DNA from: Atkinsonella hypoxylon
Lineage: Eukaryota > Ascomycota > Sordariomycetes > Hypocreales > Clavicipitaceae
Assembly (NCBI GenBank): GCA_000729835.1
Contig: JFHB01000033.1
Coordinates: 62,001 to 126,000 of the forward strand
DNA length: 64,000 bases
Direction of reading: 5' to 3'
Part shown: one piece after another, positions 45,832-57,377 of the stretch
How the letters are laid out: every line of letters starts with the position of its first letter
How positions within the stretch are numbered: the first letter of the stretch is position 1
Program-made: the position numbers and the translations under genes
Notes under the pieces: generated by a model
The model's database searches: none
Seen by the model: only the letters and a program-made list of their open reading frames with translations
What the model was told of the DNA's origin: nothing

Positions 45832-47703
45832 GTCGGTGGCGGTGGACGACGGTGATGGCTTCAATTTGGCCGGATCCTGTTCCCGAGACGGTACTTCGGT
45901 CGACGATTCGCCCTTCGGCGTCACGTACGACGACACTTGCGGAAAGGGTAATGTCAGACAGCTTCTTTGGAAAATCGATCGCAACCTGATGCCTATCATC
46001 TCCATTCTCTACCTGCTGTCATGCCTGGACCGTTCAAACCTGGGGAACGCAAGAGAGAACGGGCTCACAGAGTCTTTGCACATGACTGGCAAAAATGACT
46101 TTAACGTGAGAAGTCGCCCATTATTCATGAAGAAAGTTTTGTTGTTGCATGACTAAGAGAGAAAAAGCTAGTTTGCCATATCAATCTTTTTCCTATTCTA
46201 TTTGTTGGCACAGATGCCGTCAAATTTGGTGATGAGAGCTTGGCGACCCTCGCTTTGGATCCCTTCCCTCATGCTGGCTTGGGCCATCGTCACCACATGT
46301 CAAGGTCTGGTGCAGAGTTTTGCAGGACTCCTCGTCACGAGAAGCTTTCTGGGTACAGTTCAGGGCGGTGTCTTTCCTGGTCTCGTGTACTTGTAAGTTG
46401 ATGGCCCGTTTTTGTTTCCACTTGATAACCATGACCAGAGACTCATCGCAGCTGCAGCATTTCAATGTGGTATCAAAGCCACGAATGCGGTCTTCGAATC
46501 GCCATGTTCTATTCGGCCGCCGTAGCTGGGACGTCTTTCAACGGCCTCATTGGCAACGCCATCCTCCGGCTCCATGGTGCCGCGGGCATCAGTGGCTGGT
46601 CCTGGTTATTTCTGATTGAAGGCTCAATCACATTCTTGACCGGCAAGTCGACTTCGTTGAGACGACTCAAAAGAGGACATGGGTCGTTTTCGGTAAAAGC
46701 ACATGCTAACGCAGCGATGCAATGCAGCCTTACTGGCTTTCAGATTTATGCACGACTATCCCGACCGGGCAACTTTTCTTACAACTGCCGAAAGAACTGA
46801 GGTCCTGCAGCGACTAGACGAAGAGCAAGCGTGTATGCCCAAGAAATTCCGAGCTAGATATATCAAGGACGCTCTGCTGGATTGGAAAATTTGGGCACAC
46901 ATGGTGATTACCCTGGGAATCACTGTACCACAATCATCCATCTATCTATTCCTGCCAGGAATCATCGAGGATCTAGGATATAAAGGCGCACAAGCAAAGC
47001 TAATGAGCATACCACCCCACATCGCAGCCAGTTTGTTTGTGCTCGCAGCTGGCTTTGCGGCTGACAGACATGAGCGACGCGGCGTATACATAGTCGGCTT
47101 CTGCATTATCGGGTACGCATAAGCTTCTCTTACTTTTTCTCATCTATTTGCCATGGAAAGTTTCATCCTTCCTGACTGAAACTTTCTAGCATGATTGGAT
47201 TTCTGCTCTTAGGTGCTGTCGAGAGCCGGGTCATCAAATACATGTCTGCCTTTTTGATTGCCATAGGAACCTACCCGATTGTTCCTCAGGATGTTGCGTG
47301 GAACGCAAACAACATTGGCGGGACGACAAAGCGAGCTGTTGGAATTGCGATGCAAATAGGCTTTGTGAGATTATCCCCAAATTTGCGATTTAAAAGAAAA
47401 TAAGAAGGGAAAAAAAAAATCACAGTGATTGATACTAATGCTGTGAGCTAGGGTAACTTGGGTGACACTGTCGCCGGTTTCGTTGTTCGCAAGAACGACG
47501 CGGGGAGGTTCATCTCGGGGCATGGAATCTTGTTGGGCATGATGAGTGCAAGTTGTGTGCTCACAGTCGTCATGACCTGGTACTGTGGAAGAGAGAACAA
47601 GGCACGGACATCACGACAATCTCTCGGGTCGTCGACAATTCAGCAGCAACTTCGGGAGCGTGAACGTGGCGATCGCGCTTCATGCTTTGTTCTTACACCT
47701 TGA
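45824..47703 (+). CDS. MFS transporter, DAL5/TNA1 (anion:cation symporter) type
   Basis: A plasma-membrane secondary transporter of 499 residues with about 12 helices; the family moves small organic anions such as nicotinate, allantoate and pantothenate. Six exons: 45824-46105, 46172-46392, 46458-46642, 46728-47112, 47190-47364 and 47452-47703. Motifs: LLWKIDRNLMPIISILYLLS and CLDRSNLGNAR (helix 1 and loop), SIFFLFYLLAQMPSNLVMR, GLVQSFAGLLVTRSFLGTVQ, SGWSWLFLIEGSITFL, and DVAWNANNIGGTTKRAVGIAMQIGFGN before helix 11. The intron 46643-46727 starts with GC (GCAAGT) and has a GCTAAC branch site. The acceptor of the third exon is ambiguous by 6 bases (46451 or 46457). The C-terminal tail is basic. 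Substrate is not predictable from sequence alone. Confidence 0.9.
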
Positions 47704-48057
47704 AGTCCTAATCCGGGCAAGAACTGCATATTGGAGAGCCGGGGATCGTCTTGTCGAAGATGCACGGGTTCAGAAGTTGTTCGATCCGGGCACTAGTGAG
47801 GGACCCGCCAGATTCTTCGATGCCAAAGATGGTCAAAGACACAGGCCATTATATGAAGTAATCTTTATATAATCGTGGTGTCATGTACAACAGAGCCCGA
47901 TTTGAGACTCTTAGTGATGATATATGTACAGATTGAAAGACGCTGCAACTAGGAGACTTTTTCTTTGCTCCCAGAACATTGATCTTGAACCTACAGACAC
48001 CTTGTATCAGACTTCTGCATCATGGGAAAAAGCCCCGGGAATAATGTGTCTCGGTGT
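47704..48057. other. Convergent 3' ends
   Basis: Lies between the transporter (+) and RNase (-). Nothing else is seen. Confidence 0.5.
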
Positions 48058-48536
48058 TCAGGAAGTGCCAGAGCAGCCGACGAAGCTGTTTCCACTAGCG
48101 CCAGTGTGGGTGATGACACCAGCAAGCTGGCAGTTGTCATTGATGACAACGCGGTCAGGACCTGGGGGGCCTATTACTTACGGTAAGCACTTGCCACAGT
48201 TAGGAGTTTCCGATGTCTTAAAAGCATGAGTTTTGAAAGAGGCTTACCACCATTATAGATTTGGCCAGACTTGAGGATGGGGAACTCCTCGTAGGGACCC
48301 TGAACACCGTTGAAGTAAAAACCCTCGTAGTTGCGGTACTGATGAGGGTAAGAAGAATAACCGGCAGTTTCACCGTTCTGGACGTAACCACACGCAGCAT
48401 CAGCAGCAGCCTGGACAGCAGAGCCGCTGTAATAGACGCTGCCGCAGGTGGTGCCGGAAGCTCGGGGCTGGAGATCAGTGGGAGCGGTCGTGACCAAGGC
48501 TACCAGGGAAAGCAGGCTGACAAGAGAGAACTGCAT
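48058..48536 (-). CDS. Secreted guanyl-specific RNase, T1/F1/N1 family
   Basis: Cleaves single-stranded RNA after guanosine, giving a 2',3'-cyclic phosphate intermediate. Exon 1 is 48536-48248, intron 48247-48171 is GTAAGC...ATAG in phase 1, and exon 2 is 48170-48058, giving 133 residues. A signal peptide is clear (MQFSLVSLLSLVALVTTAP). Mature protein begins near TTCGSVYYSG. The active-site residues of the family are visible: His in SYPHQY, Glu in YEEFPIL, Arg in PDRVVIN and His in THTGAS. Cysteine pairs are CG near the N-terminus and NCQ and GCSGT at the end. The size and sequence fit the small guanyl RNases, not the longer ribotoxins. Likely role: nutrition or competition outside the cell (inference). 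Confidence 0.93.
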
Positions 48537-50289
48537 ATTGACAAAGTCGATGGCGGCGGTAACGAGGAATGATGAAAAGTTTGTTCAGGAGGATAAGGCG
48601 CAACAACTGAGTGGTGTTGGATAAGCAGCGGGCAATAGGGTCGTCTTAAATGCGTATTCATAGTCGGGCTCAAGCAGACACCGACTTCGTGATAGGACAA
48701 CAGCAAAGAGCGCAAGCTTGGTGCAAATACCGGAATTGATTAGTAGTATGGCCATTGTTTCGATCGGCGAACCGCCGTGTCCCACTAAGTCAGATTATCC
48801 CAAGGACAGTCAGCTGTGTGGATAACCGTGATGCCAAACTTCAAGAGTGAGTGTTTGTGTGCTTGCCCTCTAGACTAAGATCTCAAGTGCCTGCTAGAGC
48901 TGCGTCTTGTGATGAAGGCTGAAACGACGAACCATTCAGCGGCCCTTATCTACATCATGTGCTATGGTGGGACCGGCTTATGTTGCGCATCTTGGAAGGT
49001 CGCTGGTATTGCTGGTCGTAGATCAGCGTCCTAGTGGTTGGACGATCAGCGCCAACGCCGGACAGGCCAAGGCAGGCGGCTGTCCTGTGCCGTCTTGGGA
49101 ATGAGAGTGAATATGCATTTCTTGATTCTCTCATATTGAACTTTGTTTTGCGAGCCCTTTCCTTTTATATGGTTTCGCTCCCTGCCGAGGGTTCAGTCGC
49201 ATGTCTGGCGAGGGATGGTAGATGTAGATGGCTGGATGACAACCGCCACAGTGTGCGCTCGCTGCAAAGGTTCAAACCTCATCGTGAGCATATCGATGTC
49301 GGCCTGTTTGCTTTGTATCAAATTCCCGTACTCAGGACTCTGTCATGACTGCCGGCCAACAGCCGGAGAAAAGGTAGAGAGAGAACAGAGCCTGCACTAG
49401 CGAGACGTACAGTAAGGATATTTGTGACACCTACGGCGTACGTAATACGACCTCTGACTGACCATGGTATAAAATGATTCGATTCTGCCCAAAAGGGGCG
49501 GTCGAGACCAGAACGGTTGCCAGACCAGATGCCTAACTTCCGAGACGCAACCAGGCTTGTGCGGGCAGCGAATGTAAGCAGTCAACGCCCTTGACATAAC
49601 AACCCATCCTTATCGGCATTGCAGTTCCACCTCGACCTCCAAAACCTGGTGGATACCTGATAGGTAGGGACTATCCATCCGTGGGGAGATTAAATGACGA
49701 TAAAATTCACGTTGACTTCTCGATTCGACCAATGTCGTTCGCCTGCGGTCGCACGCTATCAATCAACCTAGCATTGTAGTATCATACTGTAACCTCGGGA
49801 ATATTGAAGTATAGCATTTAGTGTCAACGAGCAGCTTCCAGTTCCGAGTCCGTGCGTGACAGTGTACGAGTTCGCTTGCTCAAATTCAATTGCCCCCAGC
49901 TATGCACATGCACGCTCACGTGCACGTGCCTCGATACTACGATATCCGTGCTTCCATCCCCATGCAAACGAGTTATTCTACATGACCAACCTCACAGACA
50001 TCACGACACGCTCGCCGAGTTCATCGGGCCGGCTCCTGAATGCCTGTTCCTCATAAAGATGAGGAGCAGTCTGGGCAGAGACACGTGTCGCTAAATGCGA
50101 AGACTAAATATCACGTTGCGGGACGCTTCCTCGATTAATTTGTGCATCGCATACTTCATTCTATGTTTGCTATCTCGTTGAAGTCTTGACTGTCACGACT
50201 CCTTTCATTTCCGCGGAAAGGACTAAACATACCGTGCCTCTCCACACAATGCCATTCAAACCCTCTCTGCCAACCTGGCACTGACTGTT
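48537..50289. other. Intergenic
   Basis: No gene supported. Contains the RNase promoter and the 3' region of the repeat protein. The open frames are short and without motifs. Confidence 0.5.
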
Positions 50290-51070
50290 CTATCCCAGGC
50301 GGCCATTCTGTCTCTGCTGGCCAACCTGGCCCTGTTGAAAATTTGGTCTCTGTTGAAAGCCTGGCTGTTGAAAACCTGGTTGTTGAGCACCTGTTCTCTG
50401 CTGGCCAGTCTGGCCCTGTTGAAATTTGGTCTCTGTTGAAAGCCTGGCTGTTGAAAACCTGGTTGTTGAGCACCTGGTCTCTGCTGGCCAGTCTGGCTCT
50501 GTTGCGGATTTGGTCTCTGTTGGTTCGGTTGAGCACCTGGTCCCTGCTGGCCAGTCTGGCTCTGTTGCGGATTTGGTCTCTGTTGAAAGCCTGGCTGTTG
50601 AAAACCTGGTTGTTGAGCACCTGTTCTCTGCTGGCCAGTCTGGCCCTGTTGAAAATTTGGTCTCTGTTGAAAGCCTGGCTGTTGAAAACCTGGTTGTTGA
50701 GCACCTGGTCTCTGCTGGCCAGTCTGGCTCTGTTGCGGATTTGGTCTCTGTTGGTTCGGTTGAGCACCTGGTCTCTGCTGGCCAGTCTGGCTCTGTTGAC
50801 CATTCTGGTTCTTCTCAGTCTGACCGTTCTTGCCAGTCCGACCATTCTTGCCAGTCTGACCGTTCTTGCCAGTCTGACCGTTCTTCTCAGTCTGACCGTT
50901 CTTGCCAGTCTGACCGTTCTTGCCAGTCTGACCGTTCTTCTCAGTCTGACCGTTCTTGCCAGTCTGACCGTTCTCCTCAGTCTGACCGTTCTTGCCAGTC
51001 TGACCGTTCTTCTCAGTCTGACCGTTCTTCTCAGTCTGACCGTTCTTGCCAGTCTGACCGTTCTTGCCAT
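50290..51070 (-). repeat. Coding tandem repeats, collagen-like and Gln-rich
   Basis: Minus-strand reading: 51070-50800 is an 18-base unit encoding GKNGQT or EKNGQT; 50795-50300 is a mosaic of longer units encoding QQSQTGQQRPG, AQQPGFQQPGFQQ and RPNFQQGQTG. Copies are nearly identical in DNA, so the array is young or homogenised. Slipped or unequal recombination is the expected source of length variation. Confidence 0.85.
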
Positions 51071-51998
51071 TTTTACCGTCCTGACCCTTTTTTGCTCTTG
51101 TCGTTGTTGCTCTTGTTGTCGTCCTGGTTGTTCTGACCGTCAGTAGTCGCAGTGCCGTTATTGGCGGCATTGGTATTGCCAATTTGACCAGTCTGACGGG
51201 TTCGACCAGTCTGACGGTTCTGACCAGTCTGACGGTTCTGCCTAGTCTGAAGGCCCCGACCAGTCTCATTGCCGTTATTGCCAGTTTGGCCGTTTTGCTT
51301 CAGGATAACGTTGTTCTTGCGATTCTTCCTGCCCTTCTGGCCCTTCCTGACGGTCTTGCTATTCTTAACTGATTGAGTCGCGTTGTTTCCGGCTGCGTTG
51401 TCCACAGTTTGGCCGACCTGGTTTCGGTTCCGGTTGGCTTCGTTTTCGGGATCGAAAAGGTTAACTCCGGCACCATTTCTGTCCTTTCTTCCCCTCTCCT
51501 TGCCCTTTTTCTTGCCTTTACCACTACCAGTACCAGTACCAGCGATAGGGGTAGTGCTGTTATCACCACCAACAGAGGTGCTGTTGTCACCACCAACACC
51601 TCTGTTGTTATTGCCAAGGAACCCTCGATTATTACCAATAGGGCTCGTGGCCTGTTGTCTGTTGTCTCGTTTGCCGTTACTGGTACCCTTTCCGTTCAGG
51701 TCTACAAAACCGCATCTCGTCTTGCCAGCCTGAAACTGGGCACCAGAGCTAGAGCAAACGCCAATGTCTCCGTTTTGCTGTGCGCAGCAATTAGATGCGC
51801 AGTCCATATTGCTCAAGCATTGACCGCCTATAAACTGCTTGGCTTGTCCGTTTCCCACATTCCTCGCGCCAGCGGGATTTGGTGCGGCGGCATAGACCGT
51901 CAGGGCCACTTATGGCTAATGTCAGGCGATGGAATGCAATCTCGCCTCTGGTTTTTGAACTTACCTGTGAGTGCAGAGGCAAATGCAACGCGAACCAT
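50290..51998 (-). CDS. BAS2-like cysteine-rich secreted protein with repeat tail, frame interrupted
   Basis: Exon 1 (51998-51965) starts a signal peptide; intron 51964-51909 is GTAAGT...ATAAG; exon 2 starts at 51908. Together they give MVRVAFASALTVALTVYAAA. The cysteine module (GGQCLSNMDCASNCCA, then GVCSSSGAQ and KTRCGF) resembles Magnaporthe biotrophy-associated secreted protein 2. A Gly/Asn/Lys-rich linker follows. This frame stops at 51073-51075, but the next frame runs on as GKN-GQT triplets (collagen-like, with EKN variants), then Gln/Pro-rich repeats (QQPGF, QQRPNF, GQTGQQR). A one-base difference at an A6 tract (minus strand, 51088-51093) separates these frames; another at 50422-50424 separates the last repeats, where the original frame returns and ends at 50290. 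If both are read as errors, the total is a multiple of three (551 codons). It could be an assembly error or real mutation. Confidence 0.65.
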
Positions 51999-54199
51999 GT
52001 TGGCAAGCACTGTCCACAAGCGTGGTTCTGAAAGTTGAGCAAATAAACTCGTGATAGAAAAACAAGCCGAAAATGAGAGTAGCAACCAGTGCTTCCTGAG
52101 GAGAAGTACTTTTGAATATGAATGAGTGCCCTCAGAAAAAAAAAAAAAAAGAACAGAAATCGACTCCAGGTCGTGTGTACCGAAATTGTGCTGAGGAAAG
52201 GCATGATGGAAACAAGACGGTGAACTGCCTGGATTATTATATTAAATTCCCGAATGATATATGCAAAATGACTTCTTGAAGTTCCTGGTAGCCCGATGCA
52301 TGATCAACATCAGACATTTTTGGGGTAAAACCTGGTTTCCAACTTGGCTTTCGATAGACCCTTACCGATAATATGATAGGATGAGACAATCACGCAGATA
52401 AGTCGCTCTATGGCCGGCTTCTGTGGATTCACGGCAATACATCAATCGCGGCCGTTTTTGTTTGAGAGCTCAGGGACGTGGAGACGGATCCGCGACAGGG
52501 TGGTACATTTCTTGCGACGTGACATGTTGCACGTCCGGTGCAGCTACGAGACGGCGGAGGAGGAGTGTTGAAACGCCCTTGTGCTGTCATCGAGTTTTGG
52601 ACGAGATGCAAGCGAATTCATTGTAGAACGGTTGTTTTTCCTTTTAGTTTTATTAAACTAAGAACTTGCCTTCTCCAGGCATTAGATGCAGCAACTTGGC
52701 TTTTACTCGAAATTTAGGTTTCGAACAGGTTCCTGTTGCGCCGCACGTTCGCCCCATCCGAAACGGCTCAATTGCCTGATTGGGTAATTCCACCCCAGCG
52801 ACCACTGACCAGACTTTTTCGCTCTGAGTCTATTTCGGTCTCCTGCCCAACTCAACTCACCCGATCGGCGAGGTGGAGTAAATGTTTACTGTCTGGTGAC
52901 TCTGATCTGGTCAATATTTCTCCAACCCTTATTGTTTCCACAATCGGATCGTACTTCTCTTGTATCATCCTCATACCCTCGAACAGCTGTTGTCACAGGA
53001 CCGCGTAAGAGGAAGTGATGTGACACGAATGGCACTAGGGATCTCCATGGTCTAGAAATCGACATGATGAAATGTTTAAGCTCGTCAGAGGCGTTCATCC
53101 CTACTTTGCTGGTTTGCGGAATTGGTTCCAGATGAAGGATTTGAACTTGGGACGATTGCTAAACCCTGACCACTCAGTTCACGAGCACCAAGAGACCTTC
53201 TCTGTTTCTTCGAGTTATTGAACGAGACACGAGGAGACTAAAGTCAACCTGATGTTTCATGTATTTTGTGTTACGGACCAAGACGGTCTTTCGCTGCGCG
53301 AATTCCCTCACCTGACGAATCGCTCATAGTTCCTCGTCGCTTAGCAGCGGATTTTATTATCATATATGATGTGATTTTAACCATTCAGCGCGAATTCAAC
53401 TAGATATTGGGGTACTGGCTAAATTTGTGCACTTATTCTTCCGGCAAGGGCAGTTTTATGGTCATAGTGCCAATTATCGGACCAAGAAGGCCTGGTAAAG
53501 AGCTGCCCATGAAGGACGCAAAGCAAACTAACAATCCGGCACGTTATCGAGCACCGGTTCGTTTGTAAATGTCATGGGCGCTGACATGTGTTTCCCCGTT
53601 GAATCATGAAAAATACGAGCTAGATCTTTGCATCTCATCTCAGATCTAGTAGGTTCCGCGCGTTAATCGCACAAATCTAGGAACATGTCTGTGCTGCAAT
53701 AAACAGGAGGCGTTTTGAGCATCTGCTCATTCGTATTCACCTTGACTTGGTTGAAATGCCACTATTGAAGCTGTACATGACGTCGCCACAATCATCACAC
53801 GACATCGCTCTATACCTTGCAACACCACGATATCCAGACAGAGGTGCAAACGATAACATGCAAGACATGAATGCTGTCACCTGATGCAGTTCAGTAGAAC
53901 TGTAAAAATTGAGTAAATCATGCTCTATTGCTGAAATATATGCTAGGTATCATCGTGCGCCAACCCGGCTTCTGGCGACAGCCATACGTTTGTAAGCTTT
54001 GCTAACCAGGACGAAAATAGTCACAGTCCTCTCTATGACAATGTTAAGCTGCCTTGTAATTGACGAAAATACTGGGTCACTGTTGCCAGAATTCGGACTT
54101 GCGCACGATGGTAGCTAACTGCTTCTTATGTCAGGTATCGTGATATGTAGAATATCATCAGTCATACCAGTTCAGGGCGATGACATCATAGCACCTTTC
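51999..54199. other. Intergenic
   Basis: No gene supported in 2.2 kb. Contains the promoter of the repeat protein, an A run at 52137-52150, and a tRNA-like degenerate segment at 53124-53190. AT-rich with stops in all frames. Confidence 0.5.
53124..53190 (-). other. tRNA-like degenerate segment
   Basis: On the minus strand it reads TGAACTGAGTGGTC, then AGTTCAAATCC about 30 bases on, resembling the A and B boxes of RNA polymerase III promoters in tRNA genes. The arms do not form a complete cloverleaf. It may be a mutated tRNA or a tRNA-derived SINE remnant. Confidence 0.25.
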
Positions 54200-55999
54200 C
54201 TATGATTCCAGCGACTGGTACTCCTGCTCTGCGCGCTCGAAAGCTCTGTGCAGTGGGATGTCTGCTAACGCTACAATCTTGGTCTTCTTGACAAATTTCC
54301 AGATGAGATATGCTGATAAGACCAACGGAACAACGCTTCGGGAAGGTCAGCTGCAGATCACCAAGTGCCGAGAGAAGGTAGACTCACAGATACGCAGAGG
54401 CAAAGGCGCTGGGGTCCCAGTTTCCTTTGGTTAAAGAAGTGAGACCGCTTGTTAACATGATAATGATGCACATGCCGAGCGCAACGTACGAGCTATACAC
54501 TATGAAGATCTGTCGGTACAGTTGTGAGAGGGCGGCTCGACGCGTTGAAAAGACTTACACGTCCATGAACTCCACCAAGGCAAGCGGGTGATGGGAATAG
54601 CCTGCTTCTTCATCGCCAGCCGAAGTCTTATGTGGTTGATGAGGACGGAAATCCACGAGACCAGGACAACGGCTGCTGTGAGATTCACCAACCACCCAAA
54701 GACAGTGATGGCGTTGTTGGACAGACTCATGAAGCTGAGAAAGCTGAATGCAATGAAGACAAACACACCCACGTATGGTACACCCCAGGATGTTGTCCTC
54801 AGGAAGATTCTGGGAGCCTGCTTCTTAAGAGCCAGACTGTACAGCACACGGGTTCCGGTAAGGAGACTCTGGTTGGAAGACGACCATGCAGATGTGATTA
54901 CAACGGCATTGACCACGGACGGAATGGCGGGAAGGCCAGCAGCCGAGGCAGCAATGACAAAGGGACTTTGACTCGTTGTCGATCCGTTGCCCTGAAGTCG
55001 AGGATCATCGCTCCGCACAAGCATTCCAACAATGAGAATAGCCAGCATATAGAACAGAATGATTCGGATGAATACATTCTTGCATGCAGCTGGGATGACC
55101 TTTCTAGGGTTCTTCGTCTCCGCACCAGCCATAGCAATCAATTCCACGCCCGAAAAAGAGAACACCGCACCAGTCATGACGCTCCAGTACCCAATAAACT
55201 TGCCCCAGTTGCCGGAGGCGATGTATTCAACAAACGGACCAGGGTCCTTCCAGTGCTGGAAGTACACCGGCGGCGTCCCAGGAATACCTCCCAAGTCGAT
55301 GACCAGGCCGAGAATGATGAGAAACATAACTAGGAGGATCTTTAAAATGGCAAAGAAGAACTCCACCTCGCCAAAGATTTGTACAAATGAGATTCCGATG
55401 ACGAGAGTGAGAATAATGAAGGCGATGATCCATACTGAGGGATTGACATCTGTCCAGACTTGGAACAAGACGCAAATAGCCGTGATCTCGGCCGGGATGA
55501 ACAAGACGCTCCCATAGACGAGAGCCCACCCGATGGCAAACCCCCAAGCCGGATCGACGAGAAATTCAGCATGACGTACAAAGGCACCCGTCACAGGAAG
55601 CAACGCCGCGACTTCTCCCAACGCAAATTGCACGGCGCACACAACGAGACCGACGGTGGCGTAGCCAAGTAATGCGCCAGCCGGACCAGCCTTGGCGACG
55701 GCGACGCCAAGACCGAGGAAGAGTCCTGTTCCAATGGCGCCGGCGATGCCCAGCATGGAAAGATGTCGTCCTGCGAGTCCGCGCTTCAGATCGTGACTTT
55801 CAGCAGCGGTGACGAGGTCGCAATCCGGGTCATCTTCGTATTGAAAGGGGGGGCCTGAGGTCGTCCTGACCAACACGGTCACGTTAGCATGTATGCTGGT
55901 GTCCTTGGAGACGGACACATAATCAGACGGCATCGTGGCCACTGTGTCGCGATCCCTTTTTCGCAGGTCGCGCGGGCCAGAAAAGGTTTTGGGCGTCAT
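54200..55999 (-). CDS. Amino-acid permease, AAT/YAT family
   Basis: A plasma-membrane amino-acid/proton symporter of about 562 residues with 12 predicted helices. Exons are 55999-54559, 54499-54388 and 54335-54200. Introns are 54558-54500 (GTAAGT...CATAG) and 54387-54336 (GTGAGT...GAAG). The splice joins give WTLYSSYVALGM, TKGNWDPSAFASAYL and IWKFVKKTKIVALADI, as in family members. Family signatures: GRHLSMLGIAGAIGTGLFLGLG in helix 1, GWALVYGSVLFIPAEITA, and FSFSGVELIAMAGAETKNPRK. The N-terminal tail is cytoplasmic. A second Met (55933) could be the start. The substrate (general, basic or proline type) cannot be told from sequence. Confidence 0.92.
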
Positions 56000-57377
56000 G
56001 GAGACAACTCTCGAACCTGGGCATATTTGGGGGGGCCGCCCGAATGAAATTTACTACTTCGCAATGGCAATTACGGATCCCTTTAGGCGTCCTGGCAGAA
56101 GACGCTGGTATGAAATTGAAAGGATTGTCACCGGCTATGAAATCACGTCATTAGCTGGCTGGTCACGTCAGCAGCGAACAAACCTAATACGTGTTTTAGG
56201 AAGTAACTGGGGAGCCCCTATGACATTCAATTATCAATTACGGATTCCCTGTCCGTTGCAAAGCAATTTTCGAATCCTAGTAGCTTCTAGAGTAGCAGGT
56301 AGCAATTGTAGGGATCAGTGAGGCATGCAGATTGCAGTTCAGCAGGTGGGAATAAGGGCATCTGGCAACTTGCGTCTCGAAACTATCTAGCTCACATGGT
56401 CCCTTGTCGGAGCAGTCTATGCAGTCTATGACGAGAGTAGGGCCCGTAAAGAGCAGTTTTTGCTCCGGAAGACTGGTTAGAAGGCACGCAATACAGGATT
56501 AACGTTAAAAATAACGCTCTTAATTAGCCTAATTTGTATGCCTTGTAGTTCCTAGCTGCGTGGCTTGCATCAACTAGGCTTTTACGATCAAGTCATTCTT
56601 CGTACCCCAGTCTAGAAACTTAAAAGCAAATTTCTCAGCAACTCGTGGTTTTAGAAAGGCTAGAGCTGTATAGTGCGAACCTCGGAATTGGGGCTTTTTG
56701 ATAAGCTACTTTTACATAGGGCTACTATATTAGATACTGTGATCACAGAAACTCTATGTGTAAGTATCTTATTTATCACTGTAACTTTATCTTTTTGTTG
56801 TTCTACATGAATAATTTTCTAGGCAGTGAAAAGTAGCCTATAAGTGCCCTATAGGGACCTGGTTCTGCTATTAGGCTTGGTGGCTCGATTCATTATGGTA
56901 GACTGATCTTAGGATAGTCCTCTTTCGTGAATAGAGACTGTTATAGCGAGCGCAATATACGATTCTTTACATCCAGTTGACCTACTACAATCTATGTGAA
57001 TAGTACAACATACAAAAACTTGCCCGGGCACCTGTCGCAACAACTGCCCAAGCATTGCGTTGAGGGTATTCCTGGTACAGAATGTACCCATAGGGGAATT
57101 CCACGGCTGTGCCCCTTCCCACTTTTAACAGGTTACGAGTCCGGTTGTTAGCTGGTCAAGGAGCCAAAGGTATGCTACTGTATACTGTACGCTATTGCTA
57201 GATACCTGTATTGCGCCTTTACGCTTGCAGTAACTACTGCATTTGCAGAAGAAAAGGTACAGTGGAAGAAGAAAGAAGGCTGCCACAGACAGCAGAAGTG
57301 AGGGATTCCCAGCTAAATCCTACACACTCTGCAGTTTGCACCGCCCTTTGGTGTTTTCAACTCGCAGCACATGTGTA
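56000..57377. other. Intergenic, AT-rich
   Basis: No gene supported. 56340-57180 is notably AT-rich and stop-rich, which would fit a decayed repeat altered by RIP (C to T changes); no element is recognised. Confidence 0.45.

Noticed and set aside
41543..47703. Idea that the divergent tubulin, PrtT-like factor and transporter form a self-resistance gene cluster
   Set aside because: No biosynthetic core or tailoring enzyme is present in the window, so the grouping is not supported.
50156..51146. Open frames on both strands over the repeat tail (Arg-Thr-Val and Leu-rich)
   Set aside because: They are other-frame readings of the same tandem repeats. Only the frame giving Gly-X-Y and Gln-rich repeats has a sensible composition.
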